This document shows positions 44,187 through 52,274 of a DNA stretch of 64,000 bases, one piece after another. This DNA comes from Streptomyces fuscichromogenes. GTDB lineage: Bacteria; Actinomycetota; Actinomycetes; Streptomycetales; Streptomycetaceae. Both the position numbers and the translations under genes were made by a program. The DNA is taken from positions 62,001 to 126,000 of the forward strand of contig NZ_BMML01000021.1 of the NCBI RefSeq assembly GCF_014645815.1. Direction: 5' to 3'. Positions within the stretch are counted from its first letter, which is position 1; each line of letters begins with the position of its first letter. The notes under the pieces are model-generated. The model was given only the letters and a program-made list of their open reading frames with translations, ran no database searches and was not told where the DNA came from.

Positions 44187-45275
44187 TCAGCCGCGCGCCC
44201 GGCGGGCCATCTCGTGCAGCACCGCGAAGGTGGGCACGGGCGCCTGCCGGACGCCGGTCAGTGTCTGGTTGAGGTAGGCGGCGCGGTCGGCGGTGGCCCT
44301 GACGAACTCCGCGGAGTCGCCCTGGGGCCGGAAGCCGTGCTTGACGGCGAGCCCGCGCAGGGTCGGGTCGGTGCTGAGGAGTTCGCCGAGTGCCCGGCCG
44401 GCGTCGTCGAGCGGCACGATGGTGTGGTCGCTGTTGACCGTGGTGTCCGGGTAGAGCACCACGAGGTCGCTGTCGGTGCCGTGCCGCCCGCTCTGTTCGC
44501 CGAGCAGCGACACGACCTGCGACTCGTACAGGCACACCAGCGGGTTGCCGGCGCCGCTGATGAAGTCCCTGAACACCGAGTCGCTGCTGGGCTGTTGAGC
44601 TCCCTGCACACTGACCAGCTTGCGCAGCAGCGGCGCGGTCCGGGCGACGTCGGCGTCACTCGCGACCACCCGGCCGCCGTTGGCGACGTAGGAGGCGGCG
44701 GCGAGGTAGAGGGCGCCGGAATTGGAGGTCTCCGGATCGGTGCTGGTGATGTACAGCGTCCCGGTCAACTCCCCGTGCGCCGCGGCCCCCTTGAGCTGCT
44801 GCCAGGTCCGGTCGTGCCGGGCGGCGTCCAGGTAGGCGGCCATCTTCAGGGTCCCCTTGCCCTTGCCGTCGAGCACGGCCAGGCCGCCTGCGGCCAGCAC
44901 CTGGGCGGCGCTGCGGTGCGCCACGACGACAAGGGGAGAGTAGAAGGGCCGGGGGAGGGGCTGGCGGGCGTGGTACTTCTCGGCCAGCGCGTCGGCGGGC
45001 GCCGAGCTGGACGGGAAGGCGAAGTCATAGCCCTTCAGGTCCAGTCCGTCCATGGCCCAGGAGCCCGACGCCTCCGTCTTCACGGTGTAGCCCTTGGCGG
45101 CGAGGGCCTTCACCACATCGGGATCGGCGAAGAAGTCCGACTTCTCCGAACCGATCACACCACGCACGGTCTTCGTTGCCGTGCCCTTGTCGTCCCCCTG
45201 CCGGCCTGCGACGACGGCAGCCACCACGCCACCGATCAGCAGCACCGCGAGGACGATTCCCGCGATACGTCTCAC
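44187..45275 (-). CDS. Secreted or membrane-anchored solute-binding-like protein, first gene of the TelA operon
   Basis: The 362-residue protein has an N-terminal hydrophobic segment (IAGIVLAVLLIGGVVAAVVA) without a clear lipobox, so it is probably a signal anchor, then a periplasmic-binding-like fold (GVIGSEKSDFFADPDVVKAL to a TSTDPETSNSGALYLAAASY core). The binding-domain pattern resembles the N-terminal half of the VWA lipoprotein downstream, so the two may have a common origin. Ligand unknown. It starts the four-gene operon; the next gene begins 12 bases after the stop. Confidence 0.85.
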   Translation of the reverse strand: MRRIAGIVLAVLLIGGVVAAVVAGRQGDDKGTATKTVRGVIGSEKSDFFADPDVVKALAAKGYTVKTEASGSWAMDGLDLKGYDFAFPSSSAPADALAEKYHARQPLPRPFYSPLVVVAHRSAAQVLAAGGLAVLDGKGKGTLKMAAYLDAARHDRTWQQLKGAAAHGELTGTLYITSTDPETSNSGALYLAAASYVANGGRVVASDADVARTAPLLRKLVSVQGAQQPSSDSVFRDFISGAGNPLVCLYESQVVSLLGEQSGRHGTDSDLVVLYPDTTVNSDHTIVPLDDAGRALGELLSTDPTLRGLAVKHGFRPQGDSAEFVRATADRAAYLNQTLTGVRQAPVPTFAVLHEMARRARG

Positions 45276-45460
45276 GAGGTGGAGAGTGCTCCCGGAATCC
45301 CTCAGTCCTGGGTGGAACGGGTGAACGGGGGGTGAAGGGGGCGCCCCGGAACGAAACCGGAGCGCTGAGCTCCGCCGGGCGCCCTCGGACGGGGGCGTTC
45401 CCGGCCTCGCCGTGACGGCGGAAGGCAGGGGTCTTCACCCGCGTACCGGCATGTGGCAAC

Positions 45461-45496
45461 CCGGTCCGCGCGTCGCTGCGGGAGCGCGCGGACCGG
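45461..45496. terminator. Inverted repeat downstream of the small helical gene
   Basis: CCGGTCCGCGCG, a 12-base loop, then CGCGCGGACCGG. The perfect 12-base stem lies 18 bases after the stop at 45514 and could terminate that gene and, from the other side, read-through. Confidence 0.7.
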
Positions 45497-45513
45497 GGCC
45501 GTTCGGGGGTGGG

Positions 45514-45927
45514 TCAGCTCGCCGTGGTGAGTGCGGCGTGCGCGTCCATGCGTTCCGCCGCGAGGATGGCCGCCGCGGTGTCCGCGCGGGACGCCGCGAC
45601 CACCAGGGCGCGGCCGGCGAGCGCGTGGGCGCGATCGTGGAGCGCGGTCGGCTTCTGGACCGCCGTCAGCGACGCGCGGACCGGTGTGCGTCCGCCCCGC
45701 AGTCGGGCCACCTGCTCGGCCAGCCGGGTCGCGGCCGCGTCGAGGTCGGTGGACGGGGTGAGGGCGCGCAGCTCGTCGGTGACGGCCAGCAGCGCCGCGA
45801 GATGTCCCGCGAGCTGGATGTCCAGCTCCTCCTCGCGCGTCCGGTGAGGGAAGTCGGAAGGCGTGCCGGCCATCGTGCTGTGGACAGAACCCTTGCGGGG
45901 AGCAGGGGTGCGGATCGGTTCGTACAT
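45514..45927 (-). CDS. Hypothetical helical protein
   Basis: The 137-residue Ala/Arg-rich protein is mostly helical (LDIQLAGHLAALLAVTDELR and RAHALAGRALVVAASRADTA) with no signal or hydrophobic helices. I do not recognise it. It has a strong AGGAGG site 11 bases before the ATG at 45927 and a TAGGAT -10-like word at 45961-45966. As I recall, comparable genes occur near this locus in Streptomyces. It is transcribed alone, with a terminator-like hairpin after it. Confidence 0.65.
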   Translation of the reverse strand: MYEPIRTPAPRKGSVHSTMAGTPSDFPHRTREEELDIQLAGHLAALLAVTDELRALTPSTDLDAAATRLAEQVARLRGGRTPVRASLTAVQKPTALHDRAHALAGRALVVAASRADTAAAILAAERMDAHAALTTAS

Positions 45928-45960
45928 GGGAGATGGCCTCCTGTGCTCTGACAGGAAACC

Positions 45961-45966
45961 ATCCTA
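45961..45966 (-). promoter_or_regulatory. Candidate -10 of the small helical protein gene
   Basis: TAGGAT on the - strand, 34 bases upstream of the start codon and well spaced from the AGGAGG ribosome site. The -35 is not clear (GTCAAC at 18-base spacing is the best fit). Confidence 0.35.
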
Positions 45967-46021
45967 GCTTGGATTCCGTCTAAAGTTGACCGGGCTCACG
46001 GACGGCCCCGCACCCGGCTGC

Positions 46022-47233
46022 CTACGGCTGGCCGTACCCGTCCAGGAACCGGCCGATCCGGGTGATCGCGTCCCGCAGGTCCCCGACCGTCGGCAGGGTC
46101 ACCACCCGGAAGTGATCCGGCTCCGGCCAGTTGAAGCCGCTGCCCTGGACGACCATGATCTTCTCCTGCCGCAGCAGGTCCAGCACCATCTGCCGGTCGT
46201 CCTTGATCTTGAAGACCTGGGGGTCGAGGCGCGGGAAGAGGTACAGCGCGCCCCTGGGGCGGACACAGCTCACGCCCGGGATCTGGGTGAGCAGGTCGTA
46301 GGCGAGATCCACCTGCTCCTTCAGCCGCCCGCCCGGCAGCACCAGGTCGTTGATCGTCTGGCGTCCGCTGAGCGCGGCCACGACACCGTGCTGGCCGGGC
46401 ATGTTCGCGCACAGCCGCATGTTCGCGAGGATTGTCAGGCCCTCGATGTAGGAGTCGGCGTGCGCCCGGGGCCCGGAGACGGACATCCAGCCGACCCGGT
46501 AGCCGGCCACCCGGTACGCCTTGGACATGCCGTTGAAGGTGAGCGTGAGCAGGTCCGGGGCGACGGCGGCGGTCGGCGTGTGCGTGGCGCCGTCGTACAG
46601 GATCTTGTCGTAGATCTCGTCCGAGCAGACCAGGAGGTTGTGGCGGCGGGCGATGTCGGTCAGCCCGCGCAGCACCGCCTCGTCGTACACCGCGCCCGTC
46701 GGGTTGTTCGGGTTGATGATGACGATCGCCTTGGTGCGGTCGGAGACCTTGCGCTCGATGTCGGCGAGGTCGGGCATCCAGTCCGACTGCTCGTCGCAGC
46801 GGTAGTGCACGGCCGTACCGCCGGACAGGGAGACGGCCGCGGTCCACAGGGGGTAGTCCGGGGCGGGTACGAGGACCTCGTCCCCGTCGTCCAGGAGGCC
46901 CTGCATCGCCATCACGATCAGCTCGGAGACGCCGTTGCCGATGAAGACGTGCTCGACGTCGGTCTCGATGCCGATGGTCTGGTTGTGCATGACGACCGCG
47001 CGCCGGGCGGCCAGCAGGCCCTTCGCGTCGCCGTAGCCGTGTGCCGTGGAGACGTTGCGGAGGATGTCCTCCAGGATCTCCGGCGGGCACTCGAAGCCGA
47101 AGGCGGCCGGGTTGCCGGTGTTGAGCTTGAGGATGCGGTGCCCCGCGGCCTCGAGCCGCATCGCCTCTTCGAGAACCGGCCCCCGGATCTCGTAACAGAC
47201 ATTGGCGAGCTTGGTCGACTGGATCACCTGCAT
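46022..47233 (-). CDS. Pyridoxal-phosphate aminotransferase, class I (AlaA-like)
   Basis: The 403-residue PLP aminotransferase begins MQVIQSTKLANVCYEIRGPV. It has the N-terminal segment with LNTGNPAAFGF, VLVPAPDYPLWTAAVSLSGG, NPNNPTGAVYD, and the Schiff-base region FNGMSKAYRVAGYRVGW with the PLP lysine in SK. It resembles alanine/aspartate aminotransferases of the AlaA/AlaC type, so the likely role is alanine or related amino acid synthesis; the substrate cannot be fixed by eye. I chose ATG at 47233 because the conserved start lies there; a longer frame to 47293 is divergent in composition. Confidence 0.9.
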   Translation of the reverse strand: MQVIQSTKLANVCYEIRGPVLEEAMRLEAAGHRILKLNTGNPAAFGFECPPEILEDILRNVSTAHGYGDAKGLLAARRAVVMHNQTIGIETDVEHVFIGNGVSELIVMAMQGLLDDGDEVLVPAPDYPLWTAAVSLSGGTAVHYRCDEQSDWMPDLADIERKVSDRTKAIVIINPNNPTGAVYDEAVLRGLTDIARRHNLLVCSDEIYDKILYDGATHTPTAAVAPDLLTLTFNGMSKAYRVAGYRVGWMSVSGPRAHADSYIEGLTILANMRLCANMPGQHGVVAALSGRQTINDLVLPGGRLKEQVDLAYDLLTQIPGVSCVRPRGALYLFPRLDPQVFKIKDDRQMVLDLLRQEKIMVVQGSGFNWPEPDHFRVVTLPTVGDLRDAITRIGRFLDGYGQP

Positions 47234-47401
47234 GACGGTGAGCTTACGGGGCGGTAATGCCCGCCGGACGGTGTTTTCCGCCACGTGAGACACATGTGGG
47301 GGACACCCGGGGGCGGAACCGGGGTCGGGGTGAGGTCGGGCCCGGGGTCGGTGATTTGGCCTGTTATCGCCGGTAGCTGTCTCAAAGGTGCCTCCGCTCC
47401 C

Positions 47402-47407
47402 TACAAT
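47402..47407 (+). promoter_or_regulatory. Candidate -10 for a leaderless transcript
   Basis: TACAAT ends 8 bases before the ATG at 47416, the usual spacing when transcription begins at the start codon. No ribosome site is visible, which agrees with leaderless translation. Confidence 0.45.
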
Positions 47408-47415
47408 CCGCGTCC

Positions 47416-48090
47416 ATGCCGAGACCTGCCGAGGACGAGACCGGGGCGCCCAGCGTCTACCGACCCGAGGGCGCGCCGGCCCCCGCGTACGAGGAGTACC
47501 GGGATCCGGCGACCGCGCACGGCTGGCTCAACGCGTACGACGAGACGCGTGAACTGCCCCGGATCGCGCCCGGCGCACCGGTGGCCGCGTCCGTGCCGGT
47601 GGCGGGGCGGGCGGACCGGCGGCGGGCGGCCCGTGGTGCGCGCGGCCGGCGTGGCACGTACGTGGTGGCCGCGGTGGGGGCGGTGGGTGCCGCCTCCGCG
47701 CTCGCGCTGATCACCGGCCTGCCCTTCGCCTCCTCTCCGGGCGGCGGCGCGCAGGGCGGCCAGGACCGCACGAAGCGCACGGCCGGCGAGTCGTCGGCCG
47801 CGGCGGCGCCGGAGCGGAGTGCGGGCGCCGCGTCCGTCACCGCCTCGCCCGAGTCGGCCGCCCCGGCCGCACCGGCGACGACATCGCCGTCGGCCGGGAC
47901 CGGCGCGTCGGCGAGCGCCTTGCCCGGCGCCTCCCCGAGTGTCACCGAGACCCGCGCGACCGGCCCGACACCATCGCCGACCGCCACTGCCACCGCCACC
48001 GCCGGTACGACACCGACGCCGACGCCGACTCCCACGGGCGGGGGGCACGGGTGGGGGCACGGAAGAGGTGGCGGCGGCGGGTCCCACTAG
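47416..48090 (+). CDS. Membrane-anchored low-complexity protein
   Basis: The 224-residue protein has a short cytoplasmic start (PRPAEDETGAPSVYRPEGAP), a transmembrane helix (GTYVVAAVGAVGAASALALI), and a long extracellular tail rich in Ala, Ser, Thr and Pro, with TPTPTPT and a final GWGHGRGGGGG. The tail resembles cell-wall-spanning stalks. No enzymatic domain is seen. It could be a surface or wall-associated protein. Start ATG at 47416, with a -10-like word just before it. Confidence 0.65.
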   Translation: MPRPAEDETGAPSVYRPEGAPAPAYEEYRDPATAHGWLNAYDETRELPRIAPGAPVAASVPVAGRADRRRAARGARGRRGTYVVAAVGAVGAASALALITGLPFASSPGGGAQGGQDRTKRTAGESSAAAAPERSAGAASVTASPESAAPAAPATTSPSAGTGASASALPGASPSVTETRATGPTPSPTATATATAGTTPTPTPTPTGGGHGWGHGRGGGGGSH

Positions 48091-48262
48091 CGGGTCCCAC
48101 TAGCGGGTCCCATCGGCGGCACGGCCCGTCGGGGCGCGAGGTGTGCGGGCGGCGCGCCGGCGTGCGCGGCACTCCACCGGCGCGGGATCGCGCCATCACA
48201 CCGACCGGAAACAGCTCCTTGCCCACGCGTGCGCTTGTGATGAGAATGTGCATGACAAAAAC

Positions 48263-48289
48263 AGGTGACCGGAAGATCTCCGGTCACCT
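48263..48289 (+). promoter_or_regulatory. Hairpin in the protease leader
   Basis: AGGTGACCGG, loop AAGATCT, CCGGTCACCT: a perfect 10-base stem, 24 bases upstream of the protease ATG at 48313. It could protect the transcript, act as an attenuator, or be a terminator of the upstream gene. Confidence 0.5.
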
Positions 48290-48312
48290 CGTCGTACAGA
48301 GGGGACCCCCAC

Positions 48313-49140
48313 ATGAACAAGCCTCTCGTCGCCGCGCTCGCCTCCCTGGCCATCACCGGGATGGGTGTGGCACCGGCGGTCGCCGCGCCCCGACAGGCCG
48401 CGGCGGTGACCGTCGACTTCGCGGGCACCGTCTCGCTCAGCAACTGCTCCGGCTCGGTCATCCGCTTCCCGAACTCCGCGGACAGCGACCCCGCCCTGGT
48501 CCTCACCAACGGCCACTGCCTGGAGACCGGCTTCCCGGACCCCGGCGAGGTCATCACCGGCCAGTCCTCCAGCCGTACCTTCGGCCTGCTGAACTCCGCC
48601 GGCACGAAGGTCGCCACGCTCCGCGCCAACCAGGTCGTCTACTCGACGATGACCGACACGGACATCACGATCTACCGCACCACCACGACGTACGCGGCGA
48701 TCAAGAGCTCCTACGGCATCAGCCCGCTGACCGTCAGCGCCACCCACCCCGTCGCCGGCACCGCCATCAAGGTCGTCTCCGGCTACTGGAAGACGATCTA
48801 CAGCTGCAACATCGACGGGTTCGTGTACCGGCTGAAGGAGGGCGACTGGACCTGGAAGGACTCGGTCCGCTACACCTCCGCGTGCAACACGATCGGGGGA
48901 ACGTCGGGGTCGCCGGTCATCGACACCACCACGGGCCAGGTCGTCGCCGTCAACAACACGGGCAACGAGGACGGCGAGCGGTGCACCGTCGACAACCCGT
49001 GCGAGGTGGACGAGAACGGGACCGTGACGGTCCGGCAGGGGATCAACTACGCCGAGGAGACCTACCTGATTCCGGCGTGCTTCACGACGGGGAACGTGCT
49101 GAGCCTGAGTGCGAGTGGCTGCGCCCTGCCCAAGCCGTAG
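48313..49140 (+). CDS. Secreted trypsin-like serine protease
   Basis: The 275-residue protein has a signal peptide (KPLVAALASLAITGMGVAPA, with AVAA as the cleavage region), then a chymotrypsin-fold protease: LTNGHC with the catalytic His68, a plausible Asp117 (DTDIT), and GGTSGSPV with nucleophile Ser200. Two cysteine pairs (C43, C69, and a second pair near 165 and 191) suggest disulfides. It probably processes extracellular proteins. No propeptide domain of the long Streptomyces alpha-lytic type is visible. A ribosome site GAGGGG lies upstream of ATG 48313. Confidence 0.88.
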   Translation: MNKPLVAALASLAITGMGVAPAVAAPRQAAAVTVDFAGTVSLSNCSGSVIRFPNSADSDPALVLTNGHCLETGFPDPGEVITGQSSSRTFGLLNSAGTKVATLRANQVVYSTMTDTDITIYRTTTTYAAIKSSYGISPLTVSATHPVAGTAIKVVSGYWKTIYSCNIDGFVYRLKEGDWTWKDSVRYTSACNTIGGTSGSPVIDTTTGQVVAVNNTGNEDGERCTVDNPCEVDENGTVTVRQGINYAEETYLIPACFTTGNVLSLSASGCALPKP

Positions 49141-49159
49141 GGGGTGCTGGTGGTCGGTT

Positions 49160-49225
49160 TTCGGGTGCGGGTGAGTGGGGGCCGGTCGTGCGGTTCCCCG
49201 CGCCCCTAAGAGCATCGGGGTGCGC
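49160..49225 (+). repeat. Terminator-like intergenic repeat, copy 3
   Basis: GAGTGGGGGCCGG, TCGTGCGGTTCCCCGCGCCCC, then a 9-base loop and CGGGGTGCGCG. It begins 20 bases after the protease stop and overlaps the last codons of the convergent D-aminoacylase. Its orientation follows the protease, as in the other intergenic copies. Confidence 0.75.
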
Positions 49226-50822
49226 GTCGGACGGCACGTCCGGCCAGTTCGAGGGTTCTTCGGCCGTCCTCGATCACGAACCGGCCGTCGATCAGGACGT
49301 GCGGGATGCCCGTCGGGAGGGTGCGCGGGCGTTCGAACGTCGAGCCCGCCGCCACCGTCTCCGGGTCGAAGAGGACGAGGTCGGCCCGGTAGCCCTCGCG
49401 CACCAGGCCGCGGTCCGGCAGGCGCAGCCGGGCCGCGGGGCGGGCGGTGAGATGGGCGACGCACTCCTCCAGCGAGAGGACGCCCAGCTCCCGTACGTAG
49501 TGGCCGAGGTAGTGCGGGAAGGTGCCGTAGGCGCGGGGGTGGGGCTTCGTGCCCTGGAGGATGCCGTCCGAGCCGCCCGTGTGGACGGCGTGCCGCATGA
49601 TCGTCCGGACGTTCTCCTCGTGGCCCACGTGCTGGAGGATCGTGGTGGCCAGCCGGTCGGCGAGCAGGAGGCGGCGGGCCGTCGTCCAGGGGGACTCCCC
49701 GCGGGCGTCCGCCGACTCCCGGACCGTACGGCCGACGAGGTCCGCCAGGGCCGGGTCGGCCACGCCCGAGATCTCGATCGTGTCCCACTCGACGGGCACG
49801 CCGTGGCAGCCGTCGGAGCCGACGGACTCCAGCTGGTGGCGCACGCGCTCGGCCGTCCCGTCGTCCGCCAGCCGGGCCAGGGCCGCCGCCGGGCCGCCCT
49901 CGTTCGCCCAGCTCGGCAGGATCGCCGCGAGGGTCGTGCTGCCGGGGGTGTAGGGGTAGGTGTCGAGCGTGATGTCCGCGCCGGCGGCCAGCGCCTCGTC
50001 CAGCAGCGACAGCAGCTCGGGCGCCCGGCCCTCGTTCACGCCGAAGTTCATGGTGGCGTGGGCGAGGTGGAGCGGGCAGCCCGCCTCCCGGGCGAGGGCC
50101 ACCATCTCCGCGTACGCCTCCAGGGCGCCCGCGCCGTAGGAGCGGTGGTGCGGGCAGTAGTAGCCGCCGTACTCCGCCACCACCCGGCACAGCTCGGTCA
50201 GTTCGGCGTCCGGCGCGTACATGCCGGGGGTGTAGGTGAGCCCGGAGGACAGGCCGACCGCGCCCTGTGCCATGCCCTCGGCCACCAGCCGGCGCATGTG
50301 GTCCAGTTCGGCGGGGGTCGCCTCGCGGTCCTCCCAGCCGACCGCGAGCGCGCGGACCGTGCCCTGGGGGACGAGATAGGCCGCGTTGACGGCGATGCCG
50401 CGGTCGAGGCGGTCCAGGTACTCGCCGACCGACCGCCAGTCGAAGTCGATGTCGTCGCCCGCGCCGTTCCAGCCGGCGATCGCCCGGCGGACCTCAGCCA
50501 GCGTGCGGTCGTCGACCGGGGCGTACGACAGCCCGTCCTGGCCCAGCACCTCCAGGGTCACCCCCTGCGCGGCCTTGGCGCTGTGGTCGGGGTCGCGCAG
50601 CAGGGCCAGATCGCTGTGGGCGTGCATGTCGATGAAGCCGGGGGAGAGGACCAGGCCCTCCGCGTCCAGCTCGCGCACCGCACGCGGACGCTGGCAGCCC
50701 GCCGCCGCTGCCTCCTTCACGATCGACACGATCCGGCCGCCGTCGACGACCACGTCCGCGCGGTAGGAGGGCGCGCCGCTGCCGTCCACGACGTCGGCGT
50801 CCCGGATGACCAGATCCTCCAC
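49206..50822 (-). CDS. N-acyl-D-amino-acid deacylase (D-aminoacylase)
   Basis: The 538-residue amidohydrolase has the metal motif PGFIDMHAHSD (His-Ala-His), conserved segments LDTYPYTPGSTTLAAILPSW and HVGHEENVRTIMRHAV, and a C-terminal DFxPE-like DLVLFDPETVA. D-aminoacylases release D-amino acids from N-acyl derivatives. The PLP enzyme at 50855 starts 32 bases upstream and shares the transcript. GTG at 50822 (VEDLVIRDADVVDGSG) follows a GGGAG ribosome site. Substrate specificity is inferred from the family. Confidence 0.88.
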   Translation of the reverse strand: MEDLVIRDADVVDGSGAPSYRADVVVDGGRIVSIVKEAAAAGCQRPRAVRELDAEGLVLSPGFIDMHAHSDLALLRDPDHSAKAAQGVTLEVLGQDGLSYAPVDDRTLAEVRRAIAGWNGAGDDIDFDWRSVGEYLDRLDRGIAVNAAYLVPQGTVRALAVGWEDREATPAELDHMRRLVAEGMAQGAVGLSSGLTYTPGMYAPDAELTELCRVVAEYGGYYCPHHRSYGAGALEAYAEMVALAREAGCPLHLAHATMNFGVNEGRAPELLSLLDEALAAGADITLDTYPYTPGSTTLAAILPSWANEGGPAAALARLADDGTAERVRHQLESVGSDGCHGVPVEWDTIEISGVADPALADLVGRTVRESADARGESPWTTARRLLLADRLATTILQHVGHEENVRTIMRHAVHTGGSDGILQGTKPHPRAYGTFPHYLGHYVRELGVLSLEECVAHLTARPAARLRLPDRGLVREGYRADLVLFDPETVAAGSTFERPRTLPTGIPHVLIDGRFVIEDGRRTLELAGRAVRRAPRCS

Positions 50823-50854
50823 GACAGTCTCCCTAGTCTTCCCTGGGGCCGGAT

Positions 50855-52138
50855 CTAGAAGTAGGTGCGGATGTAGTCGACGACCGTTCCGTCCGCCTCG
50901 GCGACCGGGATCAGCTGCCACTTGTCGAACGACGTGCACGGATGCGACAGACCCAGGCCGATCCAGTCCCCGACCTCCAGATCCGCCCCGGGGTCCGTGC
51001 TCAGCCAGGCGTGCTGGTCGGACAGGCCGGTGACCGAGACCCCGGTCGCCGGGCGCTCCGTGCCGCCCCGGCGGATCACCTGGGCGACGGGCAGGTCGAG
51101 GTCGTGGGCCGCGTCCCGCTTGCCCGCGTTGGCGAAGGCCTGCCCGGGGGAGGGACGGGAGACGATCTGCGCCCAGAGCCGGAAGGCCGGCTCCAGGGCA
51201 CCCTCCTCGGGGACCCGGTTGAAGGGGGTGACCTCGCGGTAGCGGCCGTCGTCGTGCGAGACGTAGGCGCCCGAGCGGAGCAGCTTCAGGACCGGGAGCG
51301 AGAGTTCGGGGATCCCGGCGAAGACGTCCGCGACCGCGTCGAACCAGGCGCTGCCGCCGGCGGTGACGACGACCTCGTCCAGGCCGGCGAACCGGCCCGC
51401 CTTGTCGAACTCGACGGCGAGGGCGACCAGCCGGCGCAGATAGGCGTGCACCCGGTCCGGGTCCGCCCGCGGGACCTCGCCCTCGTACCCGGCGACCCCC
51501 ACCAGCCGCAGGGTCCGCGTCCCGGCCACCGCGTCGGCGACCGCCGTGCACTCCGCCTCGGTACGGACGCCGGTACGGGCACCCTCCCCGGCGGCGAGTT
51601 CGACGACGACGTCCACCGGGCGCGAGACCCCCGTCGGCCGCAGCGCCGCGTCCATCAGGCCGACCCCGCGCACCGAGTCGACGTAACAGACGAAGCGGAA
51701 GTCCGCGTCCCGCTCCAGTTCGGCGGCGATCCAGCGGAGCGCCGCCGCGTCCACGAGTTCGTTCGCGAGGAAGACCCGCCGGGTGCCGAACGCCCGTGCC
51801 ACCCGCACCTGGTGCGGCACGGCGAGGGTGATGCCCCAGGCCCCGCGCTCGGTCTGCCGGTGGAAGAGCTGCGGAGCCATGGAGGTCTTGCCGTGCGGGG
51901 CGAAGGCGAGGCCGTGCCGTTCGGTGTACGTCTCCATCAGCGCGAGGTTGTGCTCCAGGCGCTCGGCGGACAGGACCAGCACCGGGGTCGGGAAGCCGTC
52001 CGTGAACAGGTTGCGGCGCTGTGCGGCCAGTTCGCCGACGGTGAGGCCCTCGGCGTCCGGGGGGAGGCCCTTGAAACGGTGGTCGACGCGTTCCTCCGCG
52101 AGCCGGGCGAGTGCTTCGGTGCCGGTGTCGAGGGACAC
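50855..52138 (-). CDS. PLP-dependent D-amino-acid deaminase/aldolase-like enzyme
   Basis: The 427-residue protein has a fold-type III alanine-racemase-like N-terminal barrel (LFTDGFPTPVLVLSAERLEH, then HGKTSMAPQLFHRQ with the PLP lysine in HGKT), a layout seen in D-serine deaminase/D-threonine aldolase-like proteins, and a C-terminal beta domain with the family's HPCTSFDKW motif. It probably degrades a D-amino acid, consistent with the D-aminoacylase downstream. GTG at 52138 (VSLDTGTEAL). It is divergent from the PfkB-RidA operon. Confidence 0.85.
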   Translation of the reverse strand: MSLDTGTEALARLAEERVDHRFKGLPPDAEGLTVGELAAQRRNLFTDGFPTPVLVLSAERLEHNLALMETYTERHGLAFAPHGKTSMAPQLFHRQTERGAWGITLAVPHQVRVARAFGTRRVFLANELVDAAALRWIAAELERDADFRFVCYVDSVRGVGLMDAALRPTGVSRPVDVVVELAAGEGARTGVRTEAECTAVADAVAGTRTLRLVGVAGYEGEVPRADPDRVHAYLRRLVALAVEFDKAGRFAGLDEVVVTAGGSAWFDAVADVFAGIPELSLPVLKLLRSGAYVSHDDGRYREVTPFNRVPEEGALEPAFRLWAQIVSRPSPGQAFANAGKRDAAHDLDLPVAQVIRRGGTERPATGVSVTGLSDQHAWLSTDPGADLEVGDWIGLGLSHPCTSFDKWQLIPVAEADGTVVDYIRTYF

Positions 52139-52159
52139 GGAGCCTCCCTGTTCAGGTCG

Positions 52160-52176
52160 GTTGCACAGGCTGCAAC
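52160..52176. promoter_or_regulatory. Candidate IclR operator between the divergent catabolic operons
   Basis: GTTGCA-CAGGC-TGCAAC is a perfect 6-base-arm, 17-base dyad in the 136-base region between the two divergent starts (52138 and 52275). It suits control of both operons by one regulator, and the IclR protein encoded at 53576 is the obvious candidate. It is followed by an AT-rich stretch suitable for a promoter. Confidence 0.6.
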
Positions 52177-52274
52177 GTTCATTGCGTATATCGCTTACCG
52201 CTGTCTAACATCCACGCCAACGCCGGGTCAATGGAGCCCGCAGCGCCCCGGGACGACGAGGAGCCACGACCATC

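Noticed and set aside
47416..48090. A cell-wall-sorted (LPXTG) surface protein
   Set aside because: No LPXTG or C-terminal hydrophobic anchor is present. The protein has one internal helix and a low-complexity tail.
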